From CAWCGU01 sp963795195 (GTDB lineage Bacteria; Actinomycetota; Thermoleophilia; Solirubrobacterales; 70-9), in NCBI GenBank assembly GCA_963795195.1, contig CAWCGU010000006.1:186001-250000 (forward strand): a stretch of DNA of 64,000 nt. The letters are read 5' to 3'. Below are positions 1 to 14,800 of the stretch, piece after piece. Both the position numbers and the translations under genes were made by a program. The notes beneath the pieces were generated by a model. That model searched no databases, was not told the DNA's origin, and saw only the letters and a list, made by a program, of their open reading frames with translations. Position 1 is the stretch's first letter, and each line of letters opens with the position of its first letter.

Positions 1-17
1 CGCTATAGCCACCGAAA
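1..17 (-). rRNA. rrf: 5S rRNA, 5' end only (cut by window edge)
   Basis: On the minus strand the last bases of the window edge read TTCGGTGGCTATAGCG, the usual start of an actinobacterial 5S rRNA. It lies where 5S is expected, about 70 nt past the 23S 3' end. The rest of the gene is outside the window. Confidence 0.7.
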
Positions 18-45
18 TTCAACGAGACCGCAGGGCCTCGACGAG

Positions 46-63
46 GCTTGAAAACTGCACAAG
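46..63 (-). other. 3' arm of the pre-23S processing stem
   Basis: These 18 bases are the exact reverse complement of 3159-3176 in the 16S-23S spacer. Paired in the transcript they would close a long stem around 23S, the usual RNase III-type maturation substrate. The pairing is seen directly; the processing role is known for rRNA operons generally. Confidence 0.75.
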
Positions 64-87
64 AACTGCCGCAAGTAATAAAGAATC

Positions 88-3089
<3,002 letters not shown>

Positions 3090-3311
3090 GTGAGCTACCA
3101 CCCGCTCGTCGAAACGGACGGATGGTTAGCATTACATTCTTTACTACTTACATTGGCTCTTGTGCAGTTTTCAAGCTCCGCCGAGGCCGCTAGACGGGGG
3201 ATTCCCATCACTGCGGTCTCTCAAAACTGAGCAGTGCCACCGCCGGCGCCCGAGGGCTCCGGCCTGCGCCATGTCCGGTCGACGTATCTAGGTTGAACTA
3301 GATGTCTCCCT
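3090..3311 (-). other. 16S-23S internal transcribed spacer, no tRNA
   Basis: This 222-nt spacer contains no tRNA-like cloverleaf on either strand. It holds two processing-stem arms. Positions 3159-3176 pair with 46-63 downstream of 23S. Positions 3215-3236 pair imperfectly (19 of 22) with the leader segment near 5138-5159. The order of arms is that of a standard rrn precursor. Confidence 0.8.
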
Positions 3312-4861
<1,550 letters not shown>

Positions 4862-5223
4862 AGTGACTTGAGGGTTTCAATCCGTACTCCCCGGGGTTAA
4901 GCGGGTGCACGGTTCCTCTGTCTTAGAGAGTCTGTCATGCCTGATCTCAAGTCCTCCAAACATCGGAGGTCTTTCTTCAATCCGGCCCCTGAGTACACAA
5001 ATACAACGGGGCCGGCATGACGGGTTACTTCATTACTGCATCAAAACCGCGCCTGCACCTCGGATTGCTCCGTGGCACGCCGGCGCGGATTCGGGCATGG
5101 TCGTGATCCCAAAGGCCGAAGCCTCCGGATCACGCGCACTGCTCAGTTTTCAAAGACCGCTGCGCAGCGGGTAGAGGGCCTCTCTTGCCCGGTGCGCGAC
5201 GCCCAGGACGAAGTCCCGGGCGG
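4862..5223 (-). other. rRNA operon leader
   Basis: This is about 360 nt of transcribed leader with no credible gene. On the minus strand it holds a boxA-like element (GGTCTTTGAAAACTGAGCAG, near 5138-5157), which doubles as the 5' arm of the 16S processing stem. It also holds a hairpin with a TTCG loop near 5101-5131 and an 8-bp GC stem (CCGGCCCC / GGGGCCGG) near 4980-5015. Boxes of this kind serve Nus-dependent antitermination in other bacteria; the role here is inferred. Confidence 0.6.
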
Positions 5224-5229
5224 CCCATC

Positions 5230-5258
5230 AGTATAGCTCGCCTAGAGCCGACTCTCAA
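5230..5258 (-). promoter_or_regulatory. rRNA operon promoter
   Basis: The minus strand reads -35 TTGAGA (5253-5258), a 17-nt spacer, and -10 TATACT (5230-5235). This is the best sigma-70-type promoter seen in the window. It sits about 370 nt upstream of 16S and only 18 nt past the tyrS stop codon. tyrS and the rRNA operon are therefore head-to-tail with no visible terminator between them. Confidence 0.8.
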
Positions 5259-5275
5259 GCTTTCAAAGCAACTCT

Positions 5276-6475
5276 TCAGCGAGCGAGGTCGCGCAGTCTA
5301 ACGAAGCGGCGCTTGCCGACCTGGAGCACGGCGCCGGACAGCTGCTCCCCAGGTACATCCAGGCTGTCGCCGGGCACGGCGACGCCGTCGAGCTTGACCC
5401 CACCTTGAGCGATCAGCCGGCGCGCCTCGCTCGTTGCTCATTGCGAAGACTGCGGCGATCAGCGCCGGCAGATGGATGTCGCCGGACGATCCCGCATGCC
5501 CCCTCCAGGCGTCCGCTTCGACCTCCTCGATGTCGTCCGGAATCTCGCCGCGCTTGTGGATCGAGTCGAAGCGCTCTTCCGCGATGGCTCCGGCGCCCTC
5601 AGCCATGGAAACGGTCGGCCAGCCGCCGAGCCAGTTCGCGCTTGGCTTCGTTGCGGGTGCCTGGCTTCGTCCAGTTCCTCGCCCAGCAGAAGCTGGAAGT
5701 ACTGCCCCAGCACGTGATCGGGGACGCTCATCAGCTTTCCGAACATCTCCTCGGGCGGATCCGTCACCCCGACGTAGTTGCCGAGCGACTTGCTCATCCG
5801 CTGCACGCCGTCGGTCCCGGGCAGGATCGGCGTCGTCAGGACCGATTGAGGCGACTGGCCGAACGAGCCCTGGACGTCGCGGCCGAAGAGCAGATTGAAC
5901 TTTTGGTCGGTCCCCCCCAGCTCGACGTCGGATTCGATCGCGACGGAGTCGTAGCCCTGCAACACCGGATAGAGAAGCTCCAGGACGAGATCGGCTGCGC
6001 GGCGGCCATCCGCTTGGCGAAGTCGTCGCGCTCGAGCAGGCGGGCGACGGTGTCGCCTGGCGATCCCGAACAGCTCGTTGCTCGGCATGTCGAGCCATTC
6101 GCTGTTGCGGCGTACCTCGGTCCGCTCGGGATCGAGCACCTTGAACGCCTGCTCCTGGAAGGTCTGGGCGTTGGCATCGATCTGTTCATCGGTCAGCACC
6201 GGTCGCTCAGCCGAGCGACCACTCGGGTCACCGACGCGAGCGGTGTAGTCGCCGATGATCAGCACCACCACGTGCCCCGCCTGCTGGAACTGGCGCAGCT
6301 TCTCGAGCACGACGACGTGACCGAGATGGATGTCGGGAGCGGTGGGATCGATGCCGAGTTTGATCCGCAGCGGGCGGCCAGTCTGCGCTGCCTCGGCGAG
6401 CTGCTCCGCCAGCCTGCCCTCGGGCAGGGCCTCGACGGCGCCCTTGAGAAGGCGTTCAGGTTCGATGTCGACCAT
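5276..6475 (-). CDS. tyrS: tyrosyl-tRNA synthetase, reading frame broken by about five indels
   Basis: Class I tyrosyl-tRNA synthetase, charging tRNA-Tyr in the cytoplasm. The start ATG at 6475 begins a frame with the HIGH-type motif HLGH (residues 50-53), the tyrosine-site region VELGGTDQKFN and the KMSKS-type motif RMSKS. The product can be followed to a TGA at 5276-5278, ending in an S4-like tail (GGVKLDG, then VGKRRF). The frame must change near 6058, 5988, 5660, 5620 and 5440. The net shift is zero and the corrected length is about 399 aa, normal for TyrS. Because the gene is normally essential and every segment is conserved, I read these as sequence errors. A decaying second copy is the alternative. 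Confidence 0.85.
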
Positions 6476-6592
6476 AGGACCAATGCTAGACTCGACCTCA
6501 GTCGGCGGGGGTGCGACCGCCCGAGCGCTACCCGCTCAGCCGGACGAGGAAAGTCATCCCGTCCCACTCTCACACCCCCATGAGCACGCGAA

Positions 6593-8906
6593 ATGGCACG
6601 TCCACCTAGCGAGCTGCGTCGGCAGCTGAAAGCGCTTTCAGGCGCACGTACCGCCAGCAGGCGGGAGCGTGAGCGCGCCCTCGAAGCAACCGACGAGACC
6701 GACGGTTCCAACGGGTCAGGGACTCCAGGTCCGGCACACCGTGGGAGGTTTCGAGGACGCCAACAGGGCCCACGCCTGAAGAAGCTGCGACTCGCGCTTG
6801 TGCTCTGCGGGCTCGGCCTACTGGCGCTCGTCTCCTGGATCTTCGGAATCATGATGGCCGTCGCTCAGGATCTGCCGTCGCTTGAGGATCGTGCCCAGTA
6901 CGCCAACGCGCAGAACTCGGTCGTCTACGACGTCGACGGCAAGCGGATCGCGACGCTGACGGGCCAGGAGCGCCGCATCTTCCTCGACTCGAGCCAGATT
7001 TCCCCGACCGTCAAGCAGGCCGTCGTCGCGATCGAGGACGAGCGCTTCTACGACCACCGAGGGATCGACTTCCTCGGCATCGGCCGCGCGCTCTACCAGG
7101 ACGTGCTGGCCGGCAGCGCCGTCCAGGGCGGCTCGACGATCACCCAGCAGTTCGTCAAGAACGCGCTCGCAGGCACAAAACAGCCGGACTGTGCTCCAGA
7201 AGCTGCGTGAGGCAGCGCTCGCCTACCACATCGAACGCCAGTGGTCCAAGGAGAAGATCCTGACCGAATACCTCAACGCCGCCTACTTCGGTCAGGGCGC
7301 CTACGGCATCGAGGCAGCTGCTCGCACCTACTTCGGCTGGAACCATCCCGACTGCGGTGGAGGTGGAGACACCCCCTGTGCCTCGGTGCTGCTGCCTGAG
7401 GAAGCAGCGATGATCGCCGGGATCATCTCCTCCCCCGAGGGCAACAACCCCGGAGCCGACCCCGAGGCTGCGGCCTTTCGGCGTGACCTCGTGCTCCAGA
7501 AGATGCTCGAGCAGGGTGTGCTCAGCCAGGAGCAGTACGACACGGGCATCGCGGCCCCGGTTCCGACCGAACGCCAGATACAGCAACCGACCGAGGACTC
7601 CAAGGCGCCGTTCTTCACGACCTGGCTGCGCTCTCAGATCGTCGGCTTCTACGGCGCCGGCGAGGCCTATGGCGGCGGCCTGCAGATCCAATCGACCCTC
7701 GACCTCGACTTCCAGGACGCCGTCCAGGAGATCGCAACGTCGACGCTTGCCGGAATCGAGCCCACTGCCGCAATCGTCGTGCTCGACAACAACACGGCCG
7801 GGGTGCGCGCGATGGTCGGCGGCTCCGACTACGAGCGCTCCCAGTTCAATCTGGCGACGGACGGTCTGCGCCAGCCCGGCTCAGCGTGGAAGCCGTTCAC
7901 GCTGATCACGGCGCTGACTCAGGGCCACACGGTTGACGACTACTTCGTCTCCGAGCCGAAAGTCTTCAAGTTCAAAGCACCCGGCTACAAGAAGAAGCAG
8001 CTGTTCGCTCCCGTCAACTACGGCGACGCTTATCGCGGCTCGATCTCGCTGGCGACCGCAACCGCCTACTCCGACAACTCGGTCTACGCGGAACTCGGCC
8101 TCGATGTCGGTCCCGAGGCGATCGCTGAGACGGCCTACTCCATGGGCATCCATACCGAGCTCTCGACCAACCCCGCGATGGTGCTCGGTGGCCTGGAGAC
8201 CGGCGTCACACCGATGGAGATGGCGCACGCCTACCAGACCATCGCCCACGACGGCGAACTGGTCAGCGGCACCCTGGGGTCTCCGGACGCGGGCCCCGTT
8301 GGCATCACGGAGGTGACCGACGGCGACGGCAACCCCGAGGAGACCAACAAGGGGATCTCGGGCGACAACGAGATCGTCACCGACCAGGTGATCCCGCCCG
8401 GCGTCGCCGCCGTGACCCGCAACACTCTTGAGTCGGTGGTCGAATACGGAACCGGCACCAACGCGAACTACGGCGGCTACGCGTGGGGCAAGACCGGCAC
8501 GACGGACAACAACGGCGACGCCTGGTTCTGCGGCGCCACGGAGGAGATCACCACCTGCGTCTGGGTGGGTCACCCCGACTCCAACAAGTCGATGGCATAC
8601 GAGTACGGCGGCTCGCCGGTCGACGGTGGCACCTATCCGGCCGACATCTGGCGCGAGGTCGTACTCGCCTACGAGGCGCTCAAGGCGGAGGAGGGCCTCG
8701 AGAACCCCGACGGCGCCTCCGAGGACACAACTGACGCCTACGTTCCGCCCGCCGACACTTCGGCAGTGCCGGAGGCGCCGGTTGAGGCCGCCCCGGTCGA
8801 GGAGGCGGCGCCGGTCGAGGAAGCTGCTCCCGAGCCAGCGGCCCCCGAACCAACCGCACCGTCAGGCGGCGGCACTTCCTCCGGCGGCGGCGTCTCAGCC
8901 GGCTGA
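6593..8906 (+). CDS. class A penicillin-binding protein (transglycosylase/transpeptidase), one frameshift
   Basis: Bifunctional peptidoglycan synthase anchored by one N-terminal membrane segment (about residues 65-85). The GT51 domain shows AIEDERFYDHRG (catalytic Glu) and GGSTITQQFVKN. The transpeptidase domain shows SAWK (SxxK serine), SDN and KTGT. The tail is rich in Pro, Ala and Glu, then Gly/Ser. The frame breaks near 7178 in a run of four A. Removing one A joins both halves into about 770 aa with no loss of motif, so the break is probably a homopolymer error. It is divergent from tyrS and has no recognised partner genes. Confidence 0.9.
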
Positions 8907-9488
8907 GCGAAACCCGGCCGGCCGAGAAAGAAAACGACTTCCCGTGGCGCAGAACCGCCACGGGTAGTCCACGGCCTTGGTGATTCCGACCCTCGGTCCC
9001 GTTACGACCTCGATCGGCGAATCGTCCCCTGCCGGCTTGCTTAAGTCGAATGGGGCATCCAGCAGGCTGGTTCGGTTCATCTGCAGGCCTATACCGAGCG
9101 CCTGGGTCAGCTTGCCAGGGCCGGAGCAGAGGCCGCGCAACTCGTCGCATCCGCGGCGCTGCTGCATGCGCTCGATGCCCCAGCGTGGCTCGAGTGCGCG
9201 AATCAGCACCGCAGCGGCCTCCCCCTCCGGCTCGGCGACGGCGTTCAGCAGGCAGTGGACGCCGTAGGAGAGGTAGACATACGCCAGGCCCGGCGGCCCG
9301 AAGAGCACCTCAGTTCGCGGTGTCAGGCCGACGTAGGCGTGGCAGGCGGGATCGTCACGGTTGTAACTCTCCGTCTCGACGATCGTCCCGCCCACTCTGT
9401 CGAAGCACAGCGAGCAACCGATCAGGTCACGCGCAACCTCGTGCACGGACCGGTCGAAGAAGGGAAGGTCGAGCGGTTCGCCGCTCAA
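8895..9488 (-). CDS. mpg: 3-methyladenine DNA glycosylase (AAG/Mpg family)
   Basis: Removes alkylated purines from DNA as the first step of base excision repair. The 197-aa product has the family core: VETESYNRDDPACHAY, then FGPPGLAYVYLSYG, then LCSGPGKLTQALGI, and the C-terminal PWRFCATGSRFLSRP. The frame opens with TTG at 9488, overlapping the argH stop (TTGA), so it looks translationally coupled to argH. A GTG at about 9440 is a weaker alternative. The 3' end overlaps the end of the convergent PBP gene by 12 bp. Confidence 0.9.
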   Translation of the reverse strand: MSGEPLDLPFFDRSVHEVARDLIGCSLCFDRVGGTIVETESYNRDDPACHAYVGLTPRTEVLFGPPGLAYVYLSYGVHCLLNAVAEPEGEAAAVLIRALEPRWGIERMQQRRGCDELRGLCSGPGKLTQALGIGLQMNRTSLLDAPFDLSKPAGDDSPIEVVTGPRVGITKAVDYPWRFCATGSRFLSRPAGFRSAG

Positions 9489-10855
9489 GCGCGACGCTCT
9501 GCCAGCGCCTGCCGCGCCGCCACGATCTGCTCGGTCACCCGTTCTGAGGAGGTACCACCGGGAGAGCGTTTGGACTCCAGCCAGTTCTCGGCGGCAAGCA
9601 CCTCGTAGTACTCGTCGTCGAGCAGGTCCGAGTGTTCGGCGAGCTGCTCTCGTGTCAGCTCCGACAGCCTTACTCCCTCCGCCAGCGCCACCCGCACCAG
9701 CCCGCCGACAACACCGTGGGCCTCCCGGAACGGCATCCCGTTTCGCACCAGCAGGTCGGCAATGTCGGTGGCCGCGGGGAACTCGTCGGAGGCCGCGGCG
9801 GCCAGGCGCTCGCGATTGAAGCTGATTCCGTCGAACATCCCTGCCGCGGCCTCGAGACAGACCTCGAGCGTCTGCGCGGCATCGAACAACCCCTCCTTGT
9901 CCTCCTGCATGTCCTTTGAGTAGGCGAGCGGCAGGGCGTGGAGCACGCCGTGGAGACCGGCGAGCGCGGTGACCACGCGTGGCGCCTTTGCGCGCAGCAG
10001 CTCGGCGGCGTCGGGGTTCTTCTTCTGGGGCATGATGCTCGAGCCCGAGGAGAACTCGTCGGCGAGCTCGCAGAAGCCGAACTCCGCCGTCGACCAGATG
10101 ACGAGCTCCGATCCCAGCCGGGAGAGGTGGGTCGCGCAGGTAGAAGCCGCCGACAGGTAGTCGAGCGCGAAGTCACGGTTGGAGACGGCGTCGAGCGAGT
10201 TGTGAGTGACCGAGGCGAACCCGAGCTCGCGAGCGACCATATCGCGGTCGAGATCCCAGTTCAGCCCCGCCAGCGCCCCGGAGCCGAGTGGCATCTCGCG
10301 GGCGCCCTCGTGAGCGGCCCTGAAGCGGTCGAAATCACGCTGGAACATCCAGAAATAGGCGAGCAGGTGGTGGCCAAGGTAGATCGGCTGCGCTCGCTGC
10401 AGATGCGTGTAGCCGGGCATGCGCCAGTCGGCGTGTGCCTCCGCCAGCTCAATCAACTGCTCCATCAGCGCGCCGAGCAGCGCCACCGCGCGCTCGCAGC
10501 GGTCGCGCACGTAGAGGGCCAAGTCCGTGGCCACTTGGTCGTTGCGCGAGCGCCCGGTGTGGATCTTCCCCCCCACCGGCCCGGCGATCTCGGTCAGGCG
10601 GCGCTCGATCGCCATGTGCACGTCCTCGTCATCGAAGAGCACCTCAAAGCGGCCATCGCTGAGCTCCTTCTCGACCTCGTCGAGGGCCGCCAGCAGCTGT
10701 GCAAGCTCCTCGTCGCTGAGCACGCCCGTCGCCCGCAGAGCGCCGGCGTGTGCGCGCGACTGGCGCACGTCGTACGGCCAGAGCACCATGTCGAAGCCGA
10801 TCGAGGCGTTGATCCGCCTGAACACGGGATGCTGTGAGTCTTCAAACCGCCCCAT
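9485..10855 (-). CDS. argH: argininosuccinate lyase
   Basis: Last step of arginine synthesis: cleaves argininosuccinate to arginine and fumarate. The fumarase/aspartase superfamily signature GSSIMPQKKNPD is present, as are TGRSRNDQVATD and the HTHLQRAQP-type region (here YTHLQRAQPI). I start it at the ATG at 10855 (MGRFEDSQHPVF), since residues upstream in the same frame are not family-like and would overlap the divergent epimerase. Length is about 456 aa. No other arg genes are in the window. Confidence 0.95.
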   Translation of the reverse strand: MGRFEDSQHPVFRRINASIGFDMVLWPYDVRQSRAHAGALRATGVLSDEELAQLLAALDEVEKELSDGRFEVLFDDEDVHMAIERRLTEIAGPVGGKIHTGRSRNDQVATDLALYVRDRCERAVALLGALMEQLIELAEAHADWRMPGYTHLQRAQPIYLGHHLLAYFWMFQRDFDRFRAAHEGAREMPLGSGALAGLNWDLDRDMVARELGFASVTHNSLDAVSNRDFALDYLSAASTCATHLSRLGSELVIWSTAEFGFCELADEFSSGSSIMPQKKNPDAAELLRAKAPRVVTALAGLHGVLHALPLAYSKDMQEDKEGLFDAAQTLEVCLEAAAGMFDGISFNRERLAAAASDEFPAATDIADLLVRNGMPFREAHGVVGGLVRVALAEGVRLSELTREQLAEHSDLLDDEYYEVLAAENWLESKRSPGGTSSERVTEQIVAARQALAERRA

Positions 10856-10880
10856 CGCGGGCAGGATAGGGTGCGCCCCC

Positions 10881-11858
10881 TTGAGGGCACTGGTCACAGG
10901 AGCAACCGGCAAGGTCGGTAGCAGTGTCGCCCGCAAACTGGTGGAGCGGGGCGACGAAGTCGTGGCGCTCGTTCGCGATCAGCCCAAGGCGCGAGAGCTG
11001 CTCCCCGCAGGCGTGGAGCTGGCGGTGGGCGACGTCACCAACGTCGGCTCGGTGCGCGCCGCGGTTGACGGAGCCGAAGCAGTCTTCAACTGCATGGGCA
11101 TCTATGAGCAATGGCTCCCGGACCCTGAAGTCTTCAACCAGGTCAACGCCGTCGGCGCCGCCAACGTGATCGCGGCCGCTCGCCAGGCTGGCGTCAAGCG
11201 GGCCGTCCACACCTCAACGTTCGATGTCTTCCATGCGGAGACCGGCGGGACGATGAGCGAGAAGGACCTCGCCGACTACCCGAAGGGCACCGCCTACGAG
11301 CGCTCCAAGCAGCGGGCCGAGGAACTCGTCCTCGGCGAGGCCCGCGCCGGGATCGAGGTTGTGATCGTCAATCCCGCCGGGGTCTATGGCCCGGGGCCCT
11401 GGGCGGAGGCCGGCCTCGACAGCGGCATCCGCGATGCGATCCGCGGGCGCCTGCCCGCCGTCCCTCCCGGGGGAATGACGCTCGGCTACGTCGATGACGT
11501 CGCCGAGGGGCATCTCGCCGCCTTCGACAGAGGCCGCCCCGGCGAGCGCTACATCCTCGGCGACGGCTTCGCAACGATGTCAGAATTGTTCGGCGCCGCC
11601 GTCGCCGAGGCGGGACGCGGACGCGTGCCGCGCACGATGCCGCGGGCGATCGCCAGGGCAGTTGCCGGCGGCGGCGAGGCCCTCTCCCGCCTGATCCGCC
11701 GCCCGCCGCTGATCGGGCGCGGGCAGCTCCATTTCCTGCTCTGGCAGGCGCACGTGGACAACAACAAGGCCCGCGAGGAGCTCGGCATCCAGTTCGTGCC
11801 CTGGGATCAGGGGATCCGGCGGACCGTCAGGTGGATGGCCGAGGAGGGTCGGATCTAG
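10881..11858 (+). CDS. NAD-dependent epimerase/dehydratase (extended SDR)
   Basis: A 325-aa extended short-chain dehydrogenase with N-terminal Rossmann motif GATGKVGSSVARKL and the YxxxK pair in TAYERSKQRAEELV (about residues 135-148). Ligand specificity cannot be read; relatives include dihydroflavonol-reductase-like and sugar-epimerase-like enzymes. I choose the TTG at 10881 (then RALVTGATG), with AGGATAGGG just upstream as ribosome-binding site. The in-frame open stretch further upstream runs antisense through argH and is not coding. Confidence 0.8.
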   Translation: MRALVTGATGKVGSSVARKLVERGDEVVALVRDQPKARELLPAGVELAVGDVTNVGSVRAAVDGAEAVFNCMGIYEQWLPDPEVFNQVNAVGAANVIAAARQAGVKRAVHTSTFDVFHAETGGTMSEKDLADYPKGTAYERSKQRAEELVLGEARAGIEVVIVNPAGVYGPGPWAEAGLDSGIRDAIRGRLPAVPPGGMTLGYVDDVAEGHLAAFDRGRPGERYILGDGFATMSELFGAAVAEAGRGRVPRTMPRAIARAVAGGGEALSRLIRRPPLIGRGQLHFLLWQAHVDNNKAREELGIQFVPWDQGIRRTVRWMAEEGRI

Positions 11859-11891
11859 ATCGACCAGTTGGGCTGCGTGCGTGATGGCGCA

Positions 11892-14800
11892 CTACCCCAC
11901 CGCCACGCCGCAGGGCTCATTCGCGCCGCTGATGAAGCTCTGGTTGGGCGAGCTCCCGTCGAGGTTCGCGCGGCCGATCGAGTTGGCGGCACCACCCTTG
12001 TTCGCCCAGAAAACGTGGTTGGAACTCACCGCGACACCGCAGGCCTCAACACTGCCGTTGACGATGTTCATGTTCCCGGTGCCCGCGATCGTGGCTCGCT
12101 GGATCGCCTGGGGATCGGTGTTGGCGATGAAGATGTGCGTGGAATTGACCGCGACACCGGTCGGGTTCGTTGGTGGGTCCGGGTCTCCCCCGCCGCCGTT
12201 CGGATCGATGAAGCCCGTGTTCAGCCCGGTGCCGTCGAGGTTGGCTCGCCCGATCAGACCCGGGTGGACCGCGTTTCCGTCGTGGCTGAAGTAGAGGAAG
12301 TTCGAATCCAGCGCGATGAAGTCCGGATCCGGAGCGCCGAAGCTCTGGATGATCATCTGGTTGGAGCCGGAACCGTCGACGGGGCGGCGGTTGACGCTGT
12401 CGTTCCCGTATTCGCTCCAGTAGACGTGGCTGCCGTTGACCGCGATGCCGCAGGGCTGATCCCCGGTCGTGATGAAGTTCTGGTTGACCCCGGTGCCGTC
12501 GAGTTTGGCGCGGCCGATCGAGTCGGAGCTTTGGTTGGTCCAGTAGATGTGGTTCTCGTCCATCGCGACGCTGCACGGCCCCGACGCGCCGGTGATGAAG
12601 TTGTGGTCGACGCCCGTGCCGTCGAGGTTCGCCCGCCCGATCGTCGTCCCGGAGCCGTTGCCGTAGTTGCCCCAGAGGAGCTGCTCTGTGATGAAGAAGC
12701 CGTCCGTCGCGGGGCTCGGGTCCGAGACGCCGTGGGGGTCGGTGGCGAAGACCTCGAAGGTGCGGTTGCCGACGGCAAGCGACGCCCGGAACGGCGACGA
12801 GCACGGGAAGAAGCCGCCGAGCGTGTCGCCCTGCTTGGAGAGCCGGCAGCTGAAGGTCGACCCGGGCGTTGAGGAGACGAAGGTCCAGGCCGGGCCGTGA
12901 TCGGAGGATGACTCGGCCGGCCGTGAGGTGATCGTGGTCTCGGGGCTCGTGTCGATGCTGAAGGTGCGCGCCGCGGAGCCGTGCAGGCCCGCGGTGTCCC
13001 TGGCGATCACCCTGAAGATGTAGTCGCCGGAGGCCAGCGGCCCGGAGGTGAACCCGGCCGGGTCGTTGCAGTCGGCCTCGCTGACGACGACCGCGGCGGC
13101 GAGGCCGACCGAGCAGGTGAAGCGAGCGCTCTCGGAGGCGCTGTAGGTGAAGGAGGCGGTCGGCTGGCCCGGGTTGCCGGCGAAGTCCGGGCCCGAGGTG
13201 ATCTCGACCGTCGGCGAGGTCGTGTCGACCGTGAAGGTCCTGGTGGCGGGCGGCTTCTCGAAGACCGCGTCGTCCTTGCCCTTGGCGCCGGGGACGAAGC
13301 CGCGCACGTAGAGGGTGTATTCACCGTCGGGCTGCGACGGGTAGGACTTGGGGCTCGAGCACTCCGAGTACTTGAGCTTGCCCTGGCTGCCCTCGGGCTG
13401 CAGGGCGCAGTCGAACTCCGCGTCCTTGCGATTCGCCTTGAAGGTGAACGGGCTGAGCTCGGTGACGACGCCTTCGGGCCCGGAGGTGATCTCGGTCTTC
13501 GGCGGTCCCTTCTTGTCGATCTTGAAGACCCGTGAGGCCTTCTTGCCGACGTTGCCGAAGGCATCAAGCGCGATCACCTCGAAGCGCCAGCTGCCCTCCT
13601 TGAGCTTCTTGGAGGGCTTGCCGCTGGTGCAGTCCTTGAACTTGTCGTCGGGGCCGGGCTTGTCGTTGCCGAAGATGAAGCGGCACTGGAAGCCGACCGC
13701 GTCCTCGGGGCCCTCGAAGTAGAGGGACGGGGTCTGGTCGGAGGTCACCTTCTCGGGGCTCGGTGGGATGATCTTGACGTCCGGGCCGTCGGCGTCGACG
13801 ATGAAGGGCAGCGACTCGGCCGGGGTCTGATCGACGTTGCCGGCGGCGTCGCGGGCGGCGGCTGTGTAGACGTAGGTGCCGGACTTGTCGTAGAGGCCGT
13901 CGTCGGGCTTGAGGTTCAGCGTGGAGTTGCACTTCTTGGGGAAGGCGTTGACCTGCTTGAGCGCCTTGCCCTGGATGCCGAGCTTGCAGACGAACGGGGA
14001 GGCACCCACGATGGTCCCCACCGGGCCGACAGCCTGCTGCTTGAAGACCAGGTTCTGCTGCCCTCCGACGGTTCCCAACGGAGACTCCGTGATCAGCGTG
14101 TCCGGGGGGACGGTGTCGAGGGTGAAGCTACGGGTGTCGGGGGTCGGGTCGACGATGCCGTCGGAGTCGATCGCCCGAACGTAGAAGGTGTATCCGCCGT
14201 CTGCGCCCAGATCGGTCTTGCTCAGCGTGTGCTGCTTGTTGTTGCAGTTCTTCCAGATGATCGACTGGGTGACGTCGAGGGTTGGGGAGTTCTCGATCTG
14301 GAACTCCGTCAAGAATCCACATTGGAACTTGTTGACACCCGGGGCGTTCGCCGGTTCGGCTCGGAACTTGAAGGTCTGGGGTGTGTCGTTTGTGATGCCG
14401 GTGACGCCGCTGGTGATCTTTGTGTTGGGCGGGTCCGCGGGGCCCCAGTCCGGGCGGAACTCGTTCTCCGGCGTCGTGGTGATCTGCTGCTCGTTTGAGC
14501 CGTCGACGTTCATCACGAAGATCTCGGAGTTGCCGGTGCGGGTGGAGGTAAAGGCGATCTGCTTGCCGTCGGGCGAAAACACCGGCTCCGAGTTGCTCCC
14601 CGCGCTCTCCGTCAGCTGGATCGCCCCGCTCCCGTCGAGGTTTGCGCTGAAGATGTCGATGCCGGCTGCGGTAAGACGCTGGAATGCAATCCGGTTGGAC
14701 GCTGGTGACACCGAGGGCGCGGTCGCATTGGAAAAAAGTTCGTAGGTCTTCCCGCCATTTGCCGGGGCCGCGCCGAGTCCGCCTCCAACGTGCGAGAAGA

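Noticed and set aside
3090..3311. tRNA-Ile or tRNA-Ala in the 16S-23S spacer
   Set aside because: No T-loop GTTCRA-type motif, acceptor pairing or anticodon stem could be found on the minus strand.
6541..6592. GGACGAGGAAAGTC motif reminiscent of the conserved core of RNase P RNA
   Set aside because: Only this short string matches; the downstream conserved regions and length of an RNase P RNA are absent before the PBP gene starts at 6593.
8940..8966. Perfect 9-bp hairpin (CCCGTGGCG / CGCCACGGG) between convergent PBP and mpg ends, terminator-like
   Set aside because: It lies inside the conserved C-terminal coding region of mpg (PWRFCATGSRF), so codon constraint explains it at least as well; no U-run follows on the + strand.
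11868..12872. Long + strand frames (for example 334 codons) opposite the secreted protein, repeated at 43764-44621
   Set aside because: Antisense shadows of the high-GC minus-strand gene: low-complexity Arg/Val/Asp composition, and they recur only because the gene segment is repeated.
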